DNA of 64,000 nt from Mastigias papua (lineage: Eukaryota; Cnidaria; Scyphozoa; Rhizostomeae; Mastigiidae). Where the stretch lies: NCBI GenBank assembly GCA_964019165.1, contig OZ025269.1, forward strand, positions 20,761,516 to 20,825,515, read 5' to 3'. Below the pieces are notes generated by a model. It had not been told where the DNA came from. It made no database searches and saw nothing but the letters and a program-made list of their open reading frames with translations. The stretch's first letter is position 1. Each line of letters begins with the position of its first letter. Positions 11,275-24,300 of the stretch are shown one piece after another. Both the position numbers and the translations under genes were made by a program.

Positions 11275-12290
11275 GCTCATGATCATAAAGTTCCATCGAG
11301 CCATGTGCGTTTCCTGGTGTCACTCCTATAATCACTTTCTCCAGAGATCCTCATCTTTGGCAGTTTTTTTTTATCTGTCTGATTTTCATCCCAGCTGCCT
11401 CCCTCACAAAATTCATCCATCTAATACGAGGTCTGCCTCTTCTTGTAGTTCTCTCTATCTTATCCAACATACACGTGTTTTTTATAAGACACCTGGCTCA
11501 AGGCCTTGCCACATTTTAGTTCTAAAAGTTTCTTAAGTTACTGCAACAAATTGTAGAGAAAAAGAAACCAAACGTGAAAAACATTGTCTTTTGTAGTGGC
11601 CATAGATCATATTGGCTTTTCATCGCATAAAACATACTGTAGTGGGCACTTTTAGATCCTTAGAGAAAAATGTGTTTCCGAAACTGTGAAAGATTGAGCA
11701 GAAAAGTTTCTTAGCTCTTTCTTTGTAGTTCTAAATGTTTCTTAAATTTTAGTGTGTCTAGTACTAGGTTTCTTATAAACCGGTTTCACATGAAAAAACG
11801 TGTATGGCAGTTTTCCATAGAAGTTGGCTTTCTAAACACATGTCCTATATAGCTAAGTCTGAACTTTGCTATCATTCCAGACTGTACCCTGGCCCCTGGC
11901 AGAATCGTCTTAATAATTTTCATATTCGTAACCTTTTTCCCCACGGCGGGACCTTCAAAAACTCTTCTACAGCACCAATCCTCGAATGTATCGATTCTCT
12001 TTCTATCGGCTTTTAGCACAGTCCAGGCCCCTGCCCCCATACAGTATATCTGGAACCACAAGAGCTTGCACAAGCCTTCTCTTAGGCCCTATCGAGACAT
12101 CATTGCCTTTCCTAGATTTTCTCCAACTGTCTTAATGCTGTCTTTTCCTAATGCAAGCCTTCTTTTGATTTCTTTGCTACAGCTGCCTGTTTTGCCTATC
12201 TCTGTGCTTAAGAGCTCTCAACAACTTCCACTGAACGATGTCTAATAATAAACTTGTCTATTACTCCCCTTGCCCATCACTTTGTCACAT
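11275..12290 (-). mobile_element. Decayed LINE, reverse transcriptase C-terminal region
   Basis: Reading the minus strand from about 12290 down, pieces typical of the region after the RT domain of CR1/L2/RTE-like LINEs appear in order. KEIKRRLALGK is followed by a frame break, then WTVLKADRKRID, TFEDWCCRRVF, KVTNMKIIKTI and LSYIGHVFRK. After an insertion come CMLDKIERTTRRGRPRIRW and the terminal EAAGM region. At least one frameshift and several stops make it non-functional. The MITE at 11479-11795 sits between the GHV and GRPR motifs, so it arrived after the LINE. Clade assignment is not possible by eye. Confidence 0.8.
11479..11795. mobile_element. MITE inserted in the LINE (TTATAAG family)
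   Basis: About 315 bp with imperfect terminal inverted repeats: the left end reads TTTATAAGACACCTGG and the right end, reverse-complemented, reads TTTATAAGAAACCTAG. It interrupts the LINE reading frame precisely, and ACGTG occurs at both borders and may be the target-site duplication. It is related to the copy at 3795-4628 and to a fragment at 63550-63665. Confidence 0.75.
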
Positions 12291-15200
12291 ATATTGCCTC
12301 CTTAATAACTAATGCCACCCACCTTAACAAGTATCTTTTTGAACCACTGTGATGAAATTGTCTATTAAGGAAAATCTACCAATGAAATTGTCGTCATTTT
12401 CTTCTTCACTATGATTTAACAAAATCCTCAAGTATATTACTGAAATGCTGAAATTCAGAAAAGGACATAAAATTTTATCATGAACTTCTGATCTATTAGA
12501 ATGTACGTGTCTAACGAAGCAATCTCTCCAATTTGCGTGATCACTTGACTGAAACGATTGCCTTCAATATTCAAGATTTTGAAAGTGGACTCTCGATGGT
12601 TGCAATAAATCATGGTGGTAAGAATGAATTCGACGAGAATTGTAAATGCAATCCTATGAGCAGTTGCATTCAACAAAGCTAGTAAATTCATTTATTTATT
12701 TATTTATTTATCTATTTATTTATAACGAATATTTTGACTGGATAAAAACATTTAAAAATAAAAGGCATTTTAAATTATCAGGGAATATAAAATGTAGAAG
12801 GGAAAACTGGTTTCTATTGAATGAATAATCGAGATTTCTGAAAGGGTCGTGCCGGCAATTGTCATCTTTTTCACTGTGTTTCCCTCCTGGAGTTCATATA
12901 TCTACTTTTGTTGGAAACCAGAGGCTTGATAGGCCGATAAATGTAATAAAAACAAAATTGTCCAATCCTTGTACAATTTTTCGAACATACGATTACTATG
13001 TACAACCACAGCTGTTTGTACAACTTTTACGCCAAAGCAGTCTATGCCAGGTGCAAGAGGCATCACACAAATAGAGCTCCTTCGTAGCCATTGGATCCTC
13101 AGATGCGTGCTAATGCAGAGTTTCTATAGATAGAAATGGGTTCAATCGTAGTCTTAATGCAGTGTTTGAAATAGGGGATATGTACGTGTGCAAAATTATA
13201 ATTTTCTTGGAAATCTTTCGTGAGCTGAATAGCGTATATTAATCAACTTATATCATTAACTTACATTCCAATTCTTGATCACGGAAAGCGGTCTAACAGT
13301 TCTGCCATTTCACCAGCCGAATTTAGCTTTATATTTAAATGTAAGAATATTTTTTAAAACATTCATTTATCCATTCTACCTACTATCCATAATATGCATT
13401 ATTTCCAGGCTTCGTTATTGTCAACAGCACGTGAGTTGTTGTATTGCATGCATGCTTAATTGCCTACAAGCACATTTTGTCAGAAGACATTGAACATGAT
13501 AATCCGTACTGTTTAATTCGACCAGCGCCATTAAATAAGAAAATGCTGGACAAAAAAGCAATTTCACGATCCGAAAATACAAACTAGGTTTGCATGTAAT
13601 TTGATTCAGTGCTGCCTAGTGCCACTGTTGAGTTCTTTTGGAATTGTGTGCACTATAGCACGCTTAGCTGTCCTCTGACCTTTGACATCTAACTGAATAG
13701 GCTTTTACTTTTAGGCCTGGAGCATAGAATGGCTTTAGTGGGTTTTGATTTCCACTTTGTTGCGATTCGCTTCAAAGTGTAACTGCCGTTGATTCATTGA
13801 CCACTTGATATTTGAAATCGCATTCAGTACTTTATTCCGCAACCGTCATTTAACTATATCTGAAAATGGGTGAACCTGAGAGAACCCGCTGTGCACTTGG
13901 TCTAATTTTACCTTCTACACCAGGACACTGTTATATTAATCAACATTTACATTTTTCTCTGCTAAGATCAAACTTACTATTGATGTAAGGTATACAAATC
14001 CCCATGCGTTTTTACAAGAGTTTTGTTTTACATGGTTTTGCATTCATACCTTCGTTAGTTTTTCAATCCTTCCAACGAATTAACAGTATCATTTGTCTGT
14101 TTTTTCTTTAGCTCAGTTACGCCAGCCAAAATTTCCTGATCCCCTGTTATTTAGCTGCATCCGGGCTACAATAGATTCTTGGTTACTTTCTACCTCAGAA
14201 TGAATGTTCTTTGAAAGGATTTCGCAAATGACTTCTTGATTACACATTATCTCTTGATCTAAAGCCTGATCTGTCTTGATTCATGTTGATTGCCCTCTGA
14301 TGTTTTCCTTGCGTAGACAAGGTTATTGTCTTTGATAGTAGGGACAAGTTGGGTTGCAATACCTCCCCCTGATCTTCCCCCTGATCATGCATTTCATGGA
14401 CTTTTTCTAAATGTACTCTATATTTCCTGTTAAACTTTTGTACTGTCGTCCTGTTTTTGCAATTATCTGCAACCAATTTGCTTCTATCATTGTTACATTT
14501 GACATTTTCTTTTTCTAAATATTCGGAACTGTAACCTGAATGTCTGCTACGTTAATTGTCTTTTGAAATGACCCCACCACCCTATCATTTCACGTACATT
14601 TAAATTCGGTCTATCGAGACATCCACTCAGCTTTATTGCCACCTATATGATTGAAAAGGCCTGTTTGAGGGTAAACTTTGGCCTACTTGATCACCTTTAG
14701 TGAATGGACCAGAAACCAAATATAGAGGCCATGAAATGGATCCAATATCGACAAGCAATATTTGTAGTAGCATCGCCCTCTTGGTGGTACAACTTTCGCA
14801 CGTGACCAAAGGAATGCCTTTTAGCCCAGCATACGAACAAAGACAGTTCCATTAAGTCAATTTTGAAATCACTGAAAATGTCGCGACTGAAGTGTGCTTG
14901 TTAAGATATTGGCGCAATTTCACGGCAAAGAAAAGCAATCTTTGAATTTTCTTCGCATCGTTATCAGTATGTGGTTTGTTTTGGTGATGCATCAACAATC
15001 AAAAGTGTTTTATGGGATTACGAAACAGTCAATTACTAGATGAAAGACTTGCCTAAATGAATAAAAGCTTTTATCCAAGGAAGCTTTCACAATCCAGTTT
15101 GAAATCGCATTGACTGTAAAACTCAAAACCTAAACAATAAGGGGACAACTGTTTAATTGAAAAGATCTAGTAAGGCTTATTTCAACAAATTGGAGATAAT

Positions 15201-15637
15201 GTTAACAATAATAATGCGCTTTTTATGTCGTTCTGTTTGCAAGCTGCTGTTTCGTTAATTATTGCATTAAATGTGCTGGGTTTCCATTGCGAAATCTCAC
15301 AATAAACGTTCAGTTAGAGAGAGTTTTGAATATATTCCTGTTTTAAAAGTAAATGAAATTGTTCAATTGTTTAACACTTTGGAATTTCAGGGATTCCCTC
15401 TTCTTTAAAGTAGTTCAAGATTTTTTAAACAGGATTCCAAAATTTATCCGGGATCAAATCTAAACAATTCTGAGGCGGTTCTTTTGACCTTATTATTGTT
15501 AATCTTATACCAAATGTTAGAGGCCAAAGTAGCAAAGCGCAAAGGTCTCCATTAAACTTCGTTGGATTGTTACTTATCTTTGTGACATGATTTGGTTGGA
15601 TATGATGCTGTTTATTGATAGATACGATACTGTAAAG
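12291..15637. other. Intergenic, no gene seen
   Basis: No supported gene. A (TTTA)n tract lies at 12688-12722. A minus-strand open stretch around 14476-14240 vaguely resembles the end of a retrotransposon polyprotein but cannot be assigned. Confidence 0.4.
12688..12722. repeat. (TTTA)n microsatellite
   Basis: About eight 4-bp units with one interruption (TCTA). Confidence 0.85.
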
Positions 15638-15649
15638 GTGATGATGATG

Positions 15650-15685
<36 letters not shown>

Positions 15686-15730
15686 GTTATGATGATGATT
15701 ATTATTATGATTAGGATTATGATGATGGTT

Positions 15731-15785
<55 letters not shown>

Positions 15786-15790
15786 CGATG
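15638..15790. repeat. (GAT)n microsatellite
   Basis: About 150 bp of GAT triplets with GATTAT interruptions, ending in GACGATGAC. Long open frames on both strands (poly-His, poly-Ile, poly-Met) come from the triplet repeat. Confidence 0.95.
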
Positions 15791-15893
15791 ACAGTGATGG
15801 CAGCTAGCCCATGGTTGGAGACCTCCTCGTGGTGGCAAGCGGGCACAGAGAGACTCTGCCCTTAAGTTGATAGTGATTCATTTCGCGAAGATT

Positions 15894-16120
15894 CAGAATT
15901 GGGGTAGATGTTGACGACCTGTGGCAAACTGTCCAACCAGGCCCCTTCAGTGAAAGTCAGGCACAGCAGCTTCAGGCTGCAGTTCTGATAAGTAGCTGTT
16001 GGGGTAACAGAGTGGATTGAGTGTAGCCGACTCAATCACCTCCTTTAAACAATTTGAAGGCGACACTGACCTCAGGGTCAGCCTTGGCCCCGTAAGGGGC
16101 GTACAGGAAAAGACAGACAG
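15894..16120. repeat. 230-bp repeat module, copy 1
   Basis: It runs from CAGAATTGGGGTAGATG to GGCGTACAGGAAAAGACAGA and recurs about 320 bp downstream at high identity. It is followed by GGTGGTAGT repeats. Family not recognised; a 3' end of a non-LTR element with a microsatellite tail is possible. Confidence 0.85.
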
Positions 16121-16214
16121 TGGTGGTAGTGGTGGTAGTGGTGGTGGTTTTGATGTTAGCGATAATGACGAGAGGCACTGCACTTGAATTGGTTGCATTC
16201 GTCTAGCAGAGGTG

Positions 16215-16440
16215 CAGAGTTGGGGCAGATGTTGGTGACCTGTTGCAAACTGTCCAACCTGGTCTCTTCAGTGAAAATCAGGCTCAGCAGATGAAAGTCG
16301 CAGTTCTGATAAGTAACTGTTGGGGTAACAGAGTGGATTGAGTGTAGCCGACTCTATCACCTCTCCTAAACAATTTGAAGGCGACACTGACCTCAGGGTC
16401 AGCCTAGGCCCCGTAAGGGGCGTACGGGAAAAGACAGACA
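16215..16440. repeat. 230-bp repeat module, copy 2
   Basis: Second copy of the module at 15894-16120. Long identical blocks include GGGGTAACAGAGTGGATTGA and the GTAAGGGGCGTAC segment. It ends in a longer (GACA)n tail that passes into GAT repeats. Confidence 0.85.
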
Positions 16441-16525
16441 GACAGACAGATGATGTTGATGATGATTATGATAATGATATTGATGGTGGTGATGATGATG
16501 ATGATAACGATGAAGATGACGAGTA
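16441..16525. repeat. GACA/GAT microsatellite tail
   Basis: Short GACA units followed by imperfect GAT units. The acidic open frame here (Asp-rich) is not considered a gene. Confidence 0.8.
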
Positions 16526-17850
16526 ATGATGATAATTATGGTGATGATGTTGACCAATTTAATAAGTGTTCATTCCACTGAATTGTTTACCCTGAGCGTT
16601 GCGTTTTTCGAATGAGAATAGCAGGCGGCAAGGTTGCAGGTTGTTTTCTGATCTCTTTTGTTCTAAGATCAATAAGAAACTTTTGGTAATTATATCTTGC
16701 TGAAACTGGTTATTAATTATTGAACAGTACATGCTGTTGCGTAGAGTGAGTCAGGCCTTTTTAGAGTAGTTTTCATTGTTTACAAAAGTATGGTTAAATG
16801 AAAATAAGAATATATAGAAATTGACCAATAATAATTAGTGTAAATGTAACACATTCACTTCGCTGGAAAAATTGAAACCTGAAGTAATCAAACCTAAAAT
16901 AAGGATTAGTATGCTTTGAGAAGAATTTATGACCTGTGACTTGTGCCTCATGTCCTTTTTCGTTGTGGATCTTGGACGTAAGCTTATAGTTGGCCTTCGA
17001 CCGCTTTCTTATTGATATAAATTCCAACAACAGGATTTTGTATGTAGCATTCCTGCCTTTGTGATTGTACCTTGACACTCTCCATTCGCAATCAAATGTT
17101 TTCCCACTTTGTAAGTTTCATATCACTAAACATGAAAGCTTTGTACAAGACAATCAATAGCGTCCTTCTTTTGCAAACCTTATTTCTTTATCTGTGTAGT
17201 TCAAATAGTACTGATATGTGTTTTGTTTTGTTTGGAAAATTTCAACTGTTTCTTATGAGAATATGTTTTACTTTTGTACTACATAATTACAGTCGTGTCT
17301 ATCATTTTCGATTTATAAAATCGAAAACAGCCTACTTATTACAAGTTATGATTACAATGCCTTGTGGCAGGCATGCGACCAACTGCAATCGTTTACAATG
17401 CGGAAACACATTTGAGTATCGATACCAATGAATAACGCCTTTCTCGGATGAGGATTTGTCAGGGTTTAAGATAAGATGTTGCTACGGTATCCCCTTGGAA
17501 TAAAACAATTTACTTTATTATATAGCAGTAAATGCATATATTAGAAAGTTTGGATAGATTTGAAATGATGCCAATGAACAGGCCACAACTGCGATCAAAA
17601 GACAAAGGCCATACGAAAAGACATCTGTTACCAATCGGTTTCTATTGAATATCTGTATTACGTTTCAACTCCGTCAAAGTTCATAGGACGTACGTACATT
17701 TTGCTTTATATATTGAAGACAGATAGACATTTGAAAGAAGTTTTACGTTGGTATTGCTGTTACGTCATAAGTATCACAGGTTATTCCTGATCAACAATAG
17801 TAACAACTCAAGTTGTGTTTGTTTGGATGCCAGCTCCGATTGACAGAATT
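16526..17850. other. Upstream region of the DMRT gene
   Basis: No gene is recognised. Open frames at 16794-17078 (minus) and 17072-17431 (plus) have no domain and poor coding character. Distal regulatory sequence of the DMRT gene may lie here, but no motif can be defended by eye. Confidence 0.35.
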
Positions 17851-17860
17851 GGCCAATCAG
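17851..17860 (+). promoter_or_regulatory. CCAAT box candidate upstream of DMRT
   Basis: GGCCAATCAG matches the NF-Y-type CCAAT consensus and lies about 160 bp before the chosen ATG, a plausible distance for a promoter with a short 5' UTR. No strong TATA box is seen. This is motif evidence only. Confidence 0.3.
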
Positions 17861-18014
17861 CGTAAAGCACCTGACTGCCTATTGTTTATTTCTATAGAAT
17901 AGGACAACAGTTTTCGCCCATACGATTCAACCCGTTAGAGACTTAGAAACATTGAAATTGTCTTTCACACCGCACCACCGCGTACAATTCAGCTGCACAC
18001 GGTATCGCTGTAGA

Positions 18015-18369
18015 ATGAGTGTAGCTACTTCTTCAAGCCTAGCATCGATGAAAACCCCTCCTCGTCTCCCAAAATGTGCTCGTTGCAGGAATCACGGAGT
18101 GGTTTCAATCCTTAAAGGTCACAAGAGATTCTGTAGATGGAGAGATTGTAACTGTGCCGATTGTAACTTGATTGCAGAAAGACAGCGTGTCATGGCAGCG
18201 CAAGTAGCATTGAGACGGCAACAAGATCAAGAAGAGTATATCAGGGCAATTCAGTTACAGCAGCAAGAATCAATTCAAGGCATAAAAGAGGAACCAAGCA
18301 GCAGTGGTAATAACAATGTGTTATATACGTCCGAGCACCCAAGCTCAACTCAACGCCTTTCATCTCCTG
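18015..18369 (+). CDS. DMRT exon 1 (DM domain)
   Basis: Contains the entire DM domain and a Gln-rich stretch. The donor is GTAGGT after TCTCCTG (phase 1). The open frame extends upstream of the ATG without a stop, but no earlier ATG is present. Confidence 0.95.
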
Positions 18370-21300
18370 GTAGGTGTTAATTTGCAGTTTTTATCTGTTA
18401 CACTATTGAATTTTAACAGTCATTGTTTCCATTAATTCAACAAGATTGTTTGTACATTTTTGTTCTTTTTGTGTTGTAATCTTCACCTACGTTTCATCTT
18501 ATCGCTATTTTGACATAAGCAGGCTCTTCCTTACCTCCATTCAGCTCTTTCATTACTTTCTTTCCTACACATCTTGAATGACAGTTAAAAAAAGCTAAGT
18601 TTCTCATAACTACTCTTAATTTCCGCCAGAAAATGATAACAAAAACTTGCGATGAAATAGGCCATAAATCTTATTTTGACTTGTACCCTTTGCTACCTTC
18701 AGTTCACCTGACATATACGCGAAGGAAAGGGCAAAGGACGCCAGATATTATTGATCAAGTGTGATGTATATGCAAATCCTTCCGTTTATTTACCATGATG
18801 TTTTTTCGATTCGCTTCGCAACATTTCAACTATCGCATTCACCCATGAAATCTCTACTACTTTCGCTTTGTTTTGTAAACTCTTTTGTACTTTTCTATTC
18901 TACACTAGTACAAATGCGATATCTTTTGTTTTTGTATCTATTATTTTGTCAAGACTATCTGTAGGAAGATGTCACAATTTTCTGAAATTTCCCTTGTGTG
19001 CTATTTTCGACAATCTGGGTCTTGCGTTTATTTCAAATAGTCATTTATTATTGTTCTCTATTCCACCGTGATTATCACTGTTTCATTCTGTTTTGAAAAT
19101 CTCTCTAAAAGCCAATCAAATGCAGACAATACATTTACAAAAAAGCCGTTTTCATTTACGTAACATATTTCTATACCAATCCCCAAGCCAAACAACCCTT
19201 TTAATCTTCTCAAGCTATGACCTGTTTTACAAGTACATTTTCACCCGTAAAAGTCACTTTTGTACTTTACAAATTACACGTTTTCTATTCCATGGATCGT
19301 TTAGTTTCACTTCTTATGCACAGTCAAATTACTTCTTATCTGATTGATTGTATTCGTCCAGAGATTCTACTTCCTATACTATAACAACCGTTTTACTGAA
19401 ATTGAAACATAATTGGTAGCTCCTCTGGGCCGTAACCCACTAGCAGCAGCGATCAGTGCGATAGGGCTATCTGGCAATGTTGCCCTATGAAATTAAAGCG
19501 ACATTTTTGGTAATTATGGTCATACCCTTTTCCGCAGTGCAATCCTCTCTCTTCCTTGCTAGTGATTCCGTTTCCTTGTAAAACCATTCATTTTTTAGCT
19601 TTGAAACACAGCATAAAGAGGGCATTGTAAACGGTACATTTTTCATGATTTTGGTGACGTTTTGACCGGAATCATTTTTACATTTTATTTACTGTCATCA
19701 GGGACGTCTCGAGAACCTTTGATTTGGGGGGAGGGGGTACAGCCTTCAATTCTTCAAAAAATACCTGATTTTAACTATTTAATGACCTAATTTACCTGAA
19801 TGTTTCTAACTGTCATCTGCATTCGTACTGGGAATCCAGAATTGGTGGTGAGCTGATATGAGGAGTCATTTGTGTATGACAGACAACTCTACTCAAGAGT
19901 TGCCACCTCGTACCGCATGCTCTTTTAGTAAACGTGATCAAGTATATGTTCGATATGTTTTGTACCTTTCTTGTGAGCATTTTATTATGCTGTATTGTAT
20001 TACGTCAATAATGTCAGACTTATTTAAACTAACGCTCTGATTTCTCATGTTTGTCTAAATTCAGAGAACTACTTATCTTTAGTTAAAGAGAGAGAGAGAG
20101 ACTGTATTAACAAACTTAACTTAAAAGTGCGACTTTTGTCCTGAATGAAACAGTCTTTTACCTTATACATTGTGATTTCATTCAACTGGTCTATCACCTA
20201 ACACCTTGTGAGTTGATTCAGTGGCCTATCACCTAACACCTTGTGAGCTGATTCAACTGGCCTATCGCCTTTTGATCATGCGCCTCACAAATTTTACATT
20301 GTTTAATAAATGAGATTTAGAGCGGTGCAGAATAAGTGCTTCACAACTGAACAAATATTGCCTTTGCTACTGATTTTATGCTTTGGGTTCAAAAGACTAG
20401 TGACATCTAAAAAGTAAACAGTTTACAACGGACAATTCTGTTGACAAATTTTACCACAAAAGCATGGATTCCGGCCTCATTTCGGTATGGCCTTGTTTAA
20501 ACAGCCACCTTGAAACCAATAAAGGAAAAGGCAACTTTGATGTAATACTTGCAAAATATAAACAAAAATTATGGAATGAAATAAATAGATAAATGAAATG
20601 TTTACCAACAGCGGCTCTCCAAAAGAAAAGTGTAATCTATGTGCGTTCTATTCTGAACGTGGTGTTAATTTCCCCTCAAACTACTCCGCTTTTTTTGCTG
20701 TTTTACACTATTTTATCCAAGGATCAAACAAAACTGATCGTTTTATGGGCAGTTTTCATGCCCTATATAAGTGACTATCTCCTTGAGGCAAATGTCATCT
20801 TTAAATGAAGCAAGAACTAATCAATTATTCTCTTGCCATTTTGCTTCTCTAGCTTCTAGACGTATTTATCATATCGTGAAGATGGAAATTTGCCATTATA
20901 TTAAACGTGGCAAACGGATTTGATCATGGAATTGAAAGACGCTTCTGTTTCATTTGCCGCCATGCGTTTCCTTAAGCTCCTATTTCCTGGATTCTGAGGT
21001 TTTCGCCTTAACTCTGTCTCTTCCTGTTGATTAGAGTACCTCCACAAACCATGGCGCAGATGTGGGCATTTCAGATAGGGGGCTAGACTGGGGGCCATTT
21101 GAGTACTGTTCAAATCAAGTTGTTGTTGTTGGTGGTGGCGGTAATGGTGGTGGAAATTGAATAATTGTAAAGTATTCAATGCTTTTTTGCTGGTTTTACA
21201 TCCACTTGAATGGTTTCTGTTATCAGAAATAGAAAGTCTTGTTGGCTGTTGTCAATTCTTCAATCTGACCACCAGTATCGAAAACGAATGCTCGCATGGT

Positions 21301-24300
21301 GGCAAAATTCTGTTCATTTTTGCACTCGAAAATGTGTGCAATGAATTCGTATTCACGTATCGAAACTTTTTTGTTTGCCGATTAAGGAGATGGCAATAAT
21401 ATTTGCAATAGGCCACATGCAGCTATTAGATATAAAGTCTATTTTTCTATTATGTGGCCTTCTGAATTACGACGATTCTGACTTTGCTCTCTCCTGTCTT
21501 TAATGTCAGATGTATTGCTCGAAATTATCATACCTATGTTTCAAATGGATTTGTCAAACTTCAGTTCGATTTTCTATGTACGAAAGTTAAATCCCGTGTT
21601 ATGGACAAAAATCATCGGTAGCTACTGAAAGATGGCGAATGAGAATAGTTACTTGCTATTAAGTTAAATCGGAGAGTTGTGGCCACGTGATACTAGTCTT
21701 TGTCAGATAGAATCCTCGGCTCGGCATGAGAGTGACTCGTTAATCAAATTTTGTCTGAAAGTTCGATATAGATTCTTATTGCAGCCTACTTTGCATATAG
21801 GCATTTTAAGCATATAGGCGCTTCTGTTTTAGGCATTTTGCATCAATACCACCATCACTGTCGCTGTCTCTAGCTGTAGGTTTTTCATTAGTATTAAAAA
21901 ATTTAGTTTATGGGATCACAATAATTTTTTCATGTACGTTGTCAGTGCTTGTCAGGTTCGTTCGTGATGATACTTTGTAGTATGGGAGTTTTTTAGGGGA
22001 TCTTCTATTGGTTGATGGCATGATTGATAGAGACTAAACTACAGGAAAGGGAAGAGGGTGGGACATATTGTCAAGAGCGTCATCAGACAAAGGAGCAATT
22101 ATGAAACATTATTATGTTTGTTGTACTTCATGAAACGTAAAGTTCCTTCTAGATAAGGCCGTAATTAAGTATTGTATCAAAAGACACCGCTCTGTTTAGA
22201 AAATAGAAGTTTATTTCTAATTATTGATTTCACCCTGATCTCTCTTGCTTTCAAAACATCACTACTAACTTCCACATGATACAAAGTATTCTCTAATACT
22301 TTTCTTTCGCTTTCTTTTTAAAAAGTATGGCTATTAGATATAATATAATCCTCTTTTCACGGCCTATGTTTTTCGCCATCTTGAAAAGAGAGATGAGCAG
22401 TTTTTATGTGCATTTGCGCAAACACTGGACATTGTTCTTTTTGTCTCATTTAAGTGATAGTTACATGTTTCAATGATAATAACATGTTTCAGTGATAATA
22501 ACATGTTTCAGTGATAAGAGCATGTTTCAGTGATATAACATGTTTCAGTGATAATAACATGTTTCAGTGATATAACATGTTTCAGTGATATAACATGTTT
22601 CAGTGATAATAACATGTTTCAGTGATATAACATGTTTCAGTGATAATAACATGTTTCAGTGATAATAACATGTTTCAGTGATATAACATGTTTCAGTGAT
22701 AATAACATGTTTCAATGATAATAACATGTTTCAGTGATACAACATGTTTCAGTGATACAACATGTTTCAGTGATAATAACATGTTTCAGTGATATAACAT
22801 GTTTCAGTGATAATAACATGTTTCAGTGATATAACATGTTTCAGTGATATAACATGTTTCAGTGATAATAACATGTTTCAGTGATATAACATGTTTCAGT
22901 GATAATAACATGTTTCAGTGATAATAACATGTTTCAGTGATATAACATGTTTCAGTGATAATAACATGTTTCAATGATAATAACATGTTTCAGTGATATA
23001 GCGTGTTTTAGTGATAATAGCATGTTTCAGTGATAAGAGCATGTTTCAGTGGTATAACATATTTCAGTGATAATAACATGTTTCAGTGATATAACATGTT
23101 TCAGTGATAATAGCATGTTTCAGTGATATAACATGTTTCAGTGATAATAACATGTTTCAGTGATATAGCATGTTTCATAGCTGTGTAAGATCTTTTTGGC
23201 CAATCCTACCCCTGCACCCTGCCCATCTGAGTTTGAAAAATGAATCAGCAACTGGTAATTCGTGAAGGCTCATTTTCATTTTCTAAGTTCCTTTCACCAC
23301 ATTTTGACCAATCGGATTCGCTTCGCTATCAGATATATTGAACAGCTGGTAGTTGTATCCATGGCAACAAAATTAAGGTAAGAGAAAAGCAATGCTTGAT
23401 TTGGAAACAAAGCAATTCTGAATGAACAAAACGCAATTTTAAATTGAATTTGGTCTAAAATGCGGTCATTAATGGATATTCATTTTGCATTTTGTATATG
23501 CAGTGCTCAGGCAGAATGACTTATTTAGCTGTCTATAGTGAACAATGCTAAACAATTTCAATGCCACAAAAAAAAGAAATTTGAGGAGTGGCTATGCTTT
23601 CTGCACTTAGAGGGGAAATTCCTTGAATATGATGTGGAATCTTACATTCTCATTTCTACGACAAAATCAACTGGCAATCAATATGAGTACACATTACATT
23701 TAAGAAAACACATACTTACAGCCTTAAGGATTAATACAATATTTGCCGTGATATTTAACCAGCTTCTATTTGCGGTTTGCGCAATCCAGAAATGAATGCA
23801 ACTTCCAGATAACATCTCTCTTTCTCTTTCTCTATCTTATAGTTTCTTAAAATAAATTTTCTGTGTATCTCATTTTGAGTATTTCTCTCAAATGATCCTA
23901 TTTCAATGAGAATCTTTACCATGAATTTACTGCGAAATGGGTTGAAAACAAAGGGTTTTTGGCGATTATCTTGTTGAATTCGAGGAGGTTTAGTAATGTT
24001 TTGTAGACACCCTCAGAAAGTTTAAAAATGGATACGAAAACTATGCTGCTGAATCCGTCGTAAGAGAATTTTTTCATGCTTTAGATGAAATGGTCATAAA
24101 TGAAGATGATGAAGACGATGATGACGACGATGAAGATGATGTTGGCGATGGGAACAAACCTCCTATCAAATATGAAGACAATTGTTCAGATATGTCTCCG
24201 GTTGATGAGAAAGCCAAATTGCCACGCCCTGAAAGCAAGACATCACCTGGATCACGATCGCCAGATGAAAATACTGAAAACTCACCGCTGTCTGATAAAA

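Larger units (their letters stand above)
18370..24084 (+). other. DMRT intron 1
   Basis: A 5.7-kb intron from GTAGGT to TGCTTTAG. It contains a 35-bp tandem duplication (20191-20269) and a large minisatellite (22461-23178). No internal exon with DMRT similarity was found. Long first introns are common in this family and can hold enhancers, but none is identifiable here. Confidence 0.7.

Noticed and set aside
14240..14476. Minus-strand frame resembling the end of a retrotransposon polyprotein
   Set aside because: Similarity is only an impression from a few basic residues. No neighbouring integrase, RT or LTR was seen.
15425..15865. Poly-His, poly-Ile and poly-Met open frames
   Set aside because: Translation of the GAT microsatellite in several frames.
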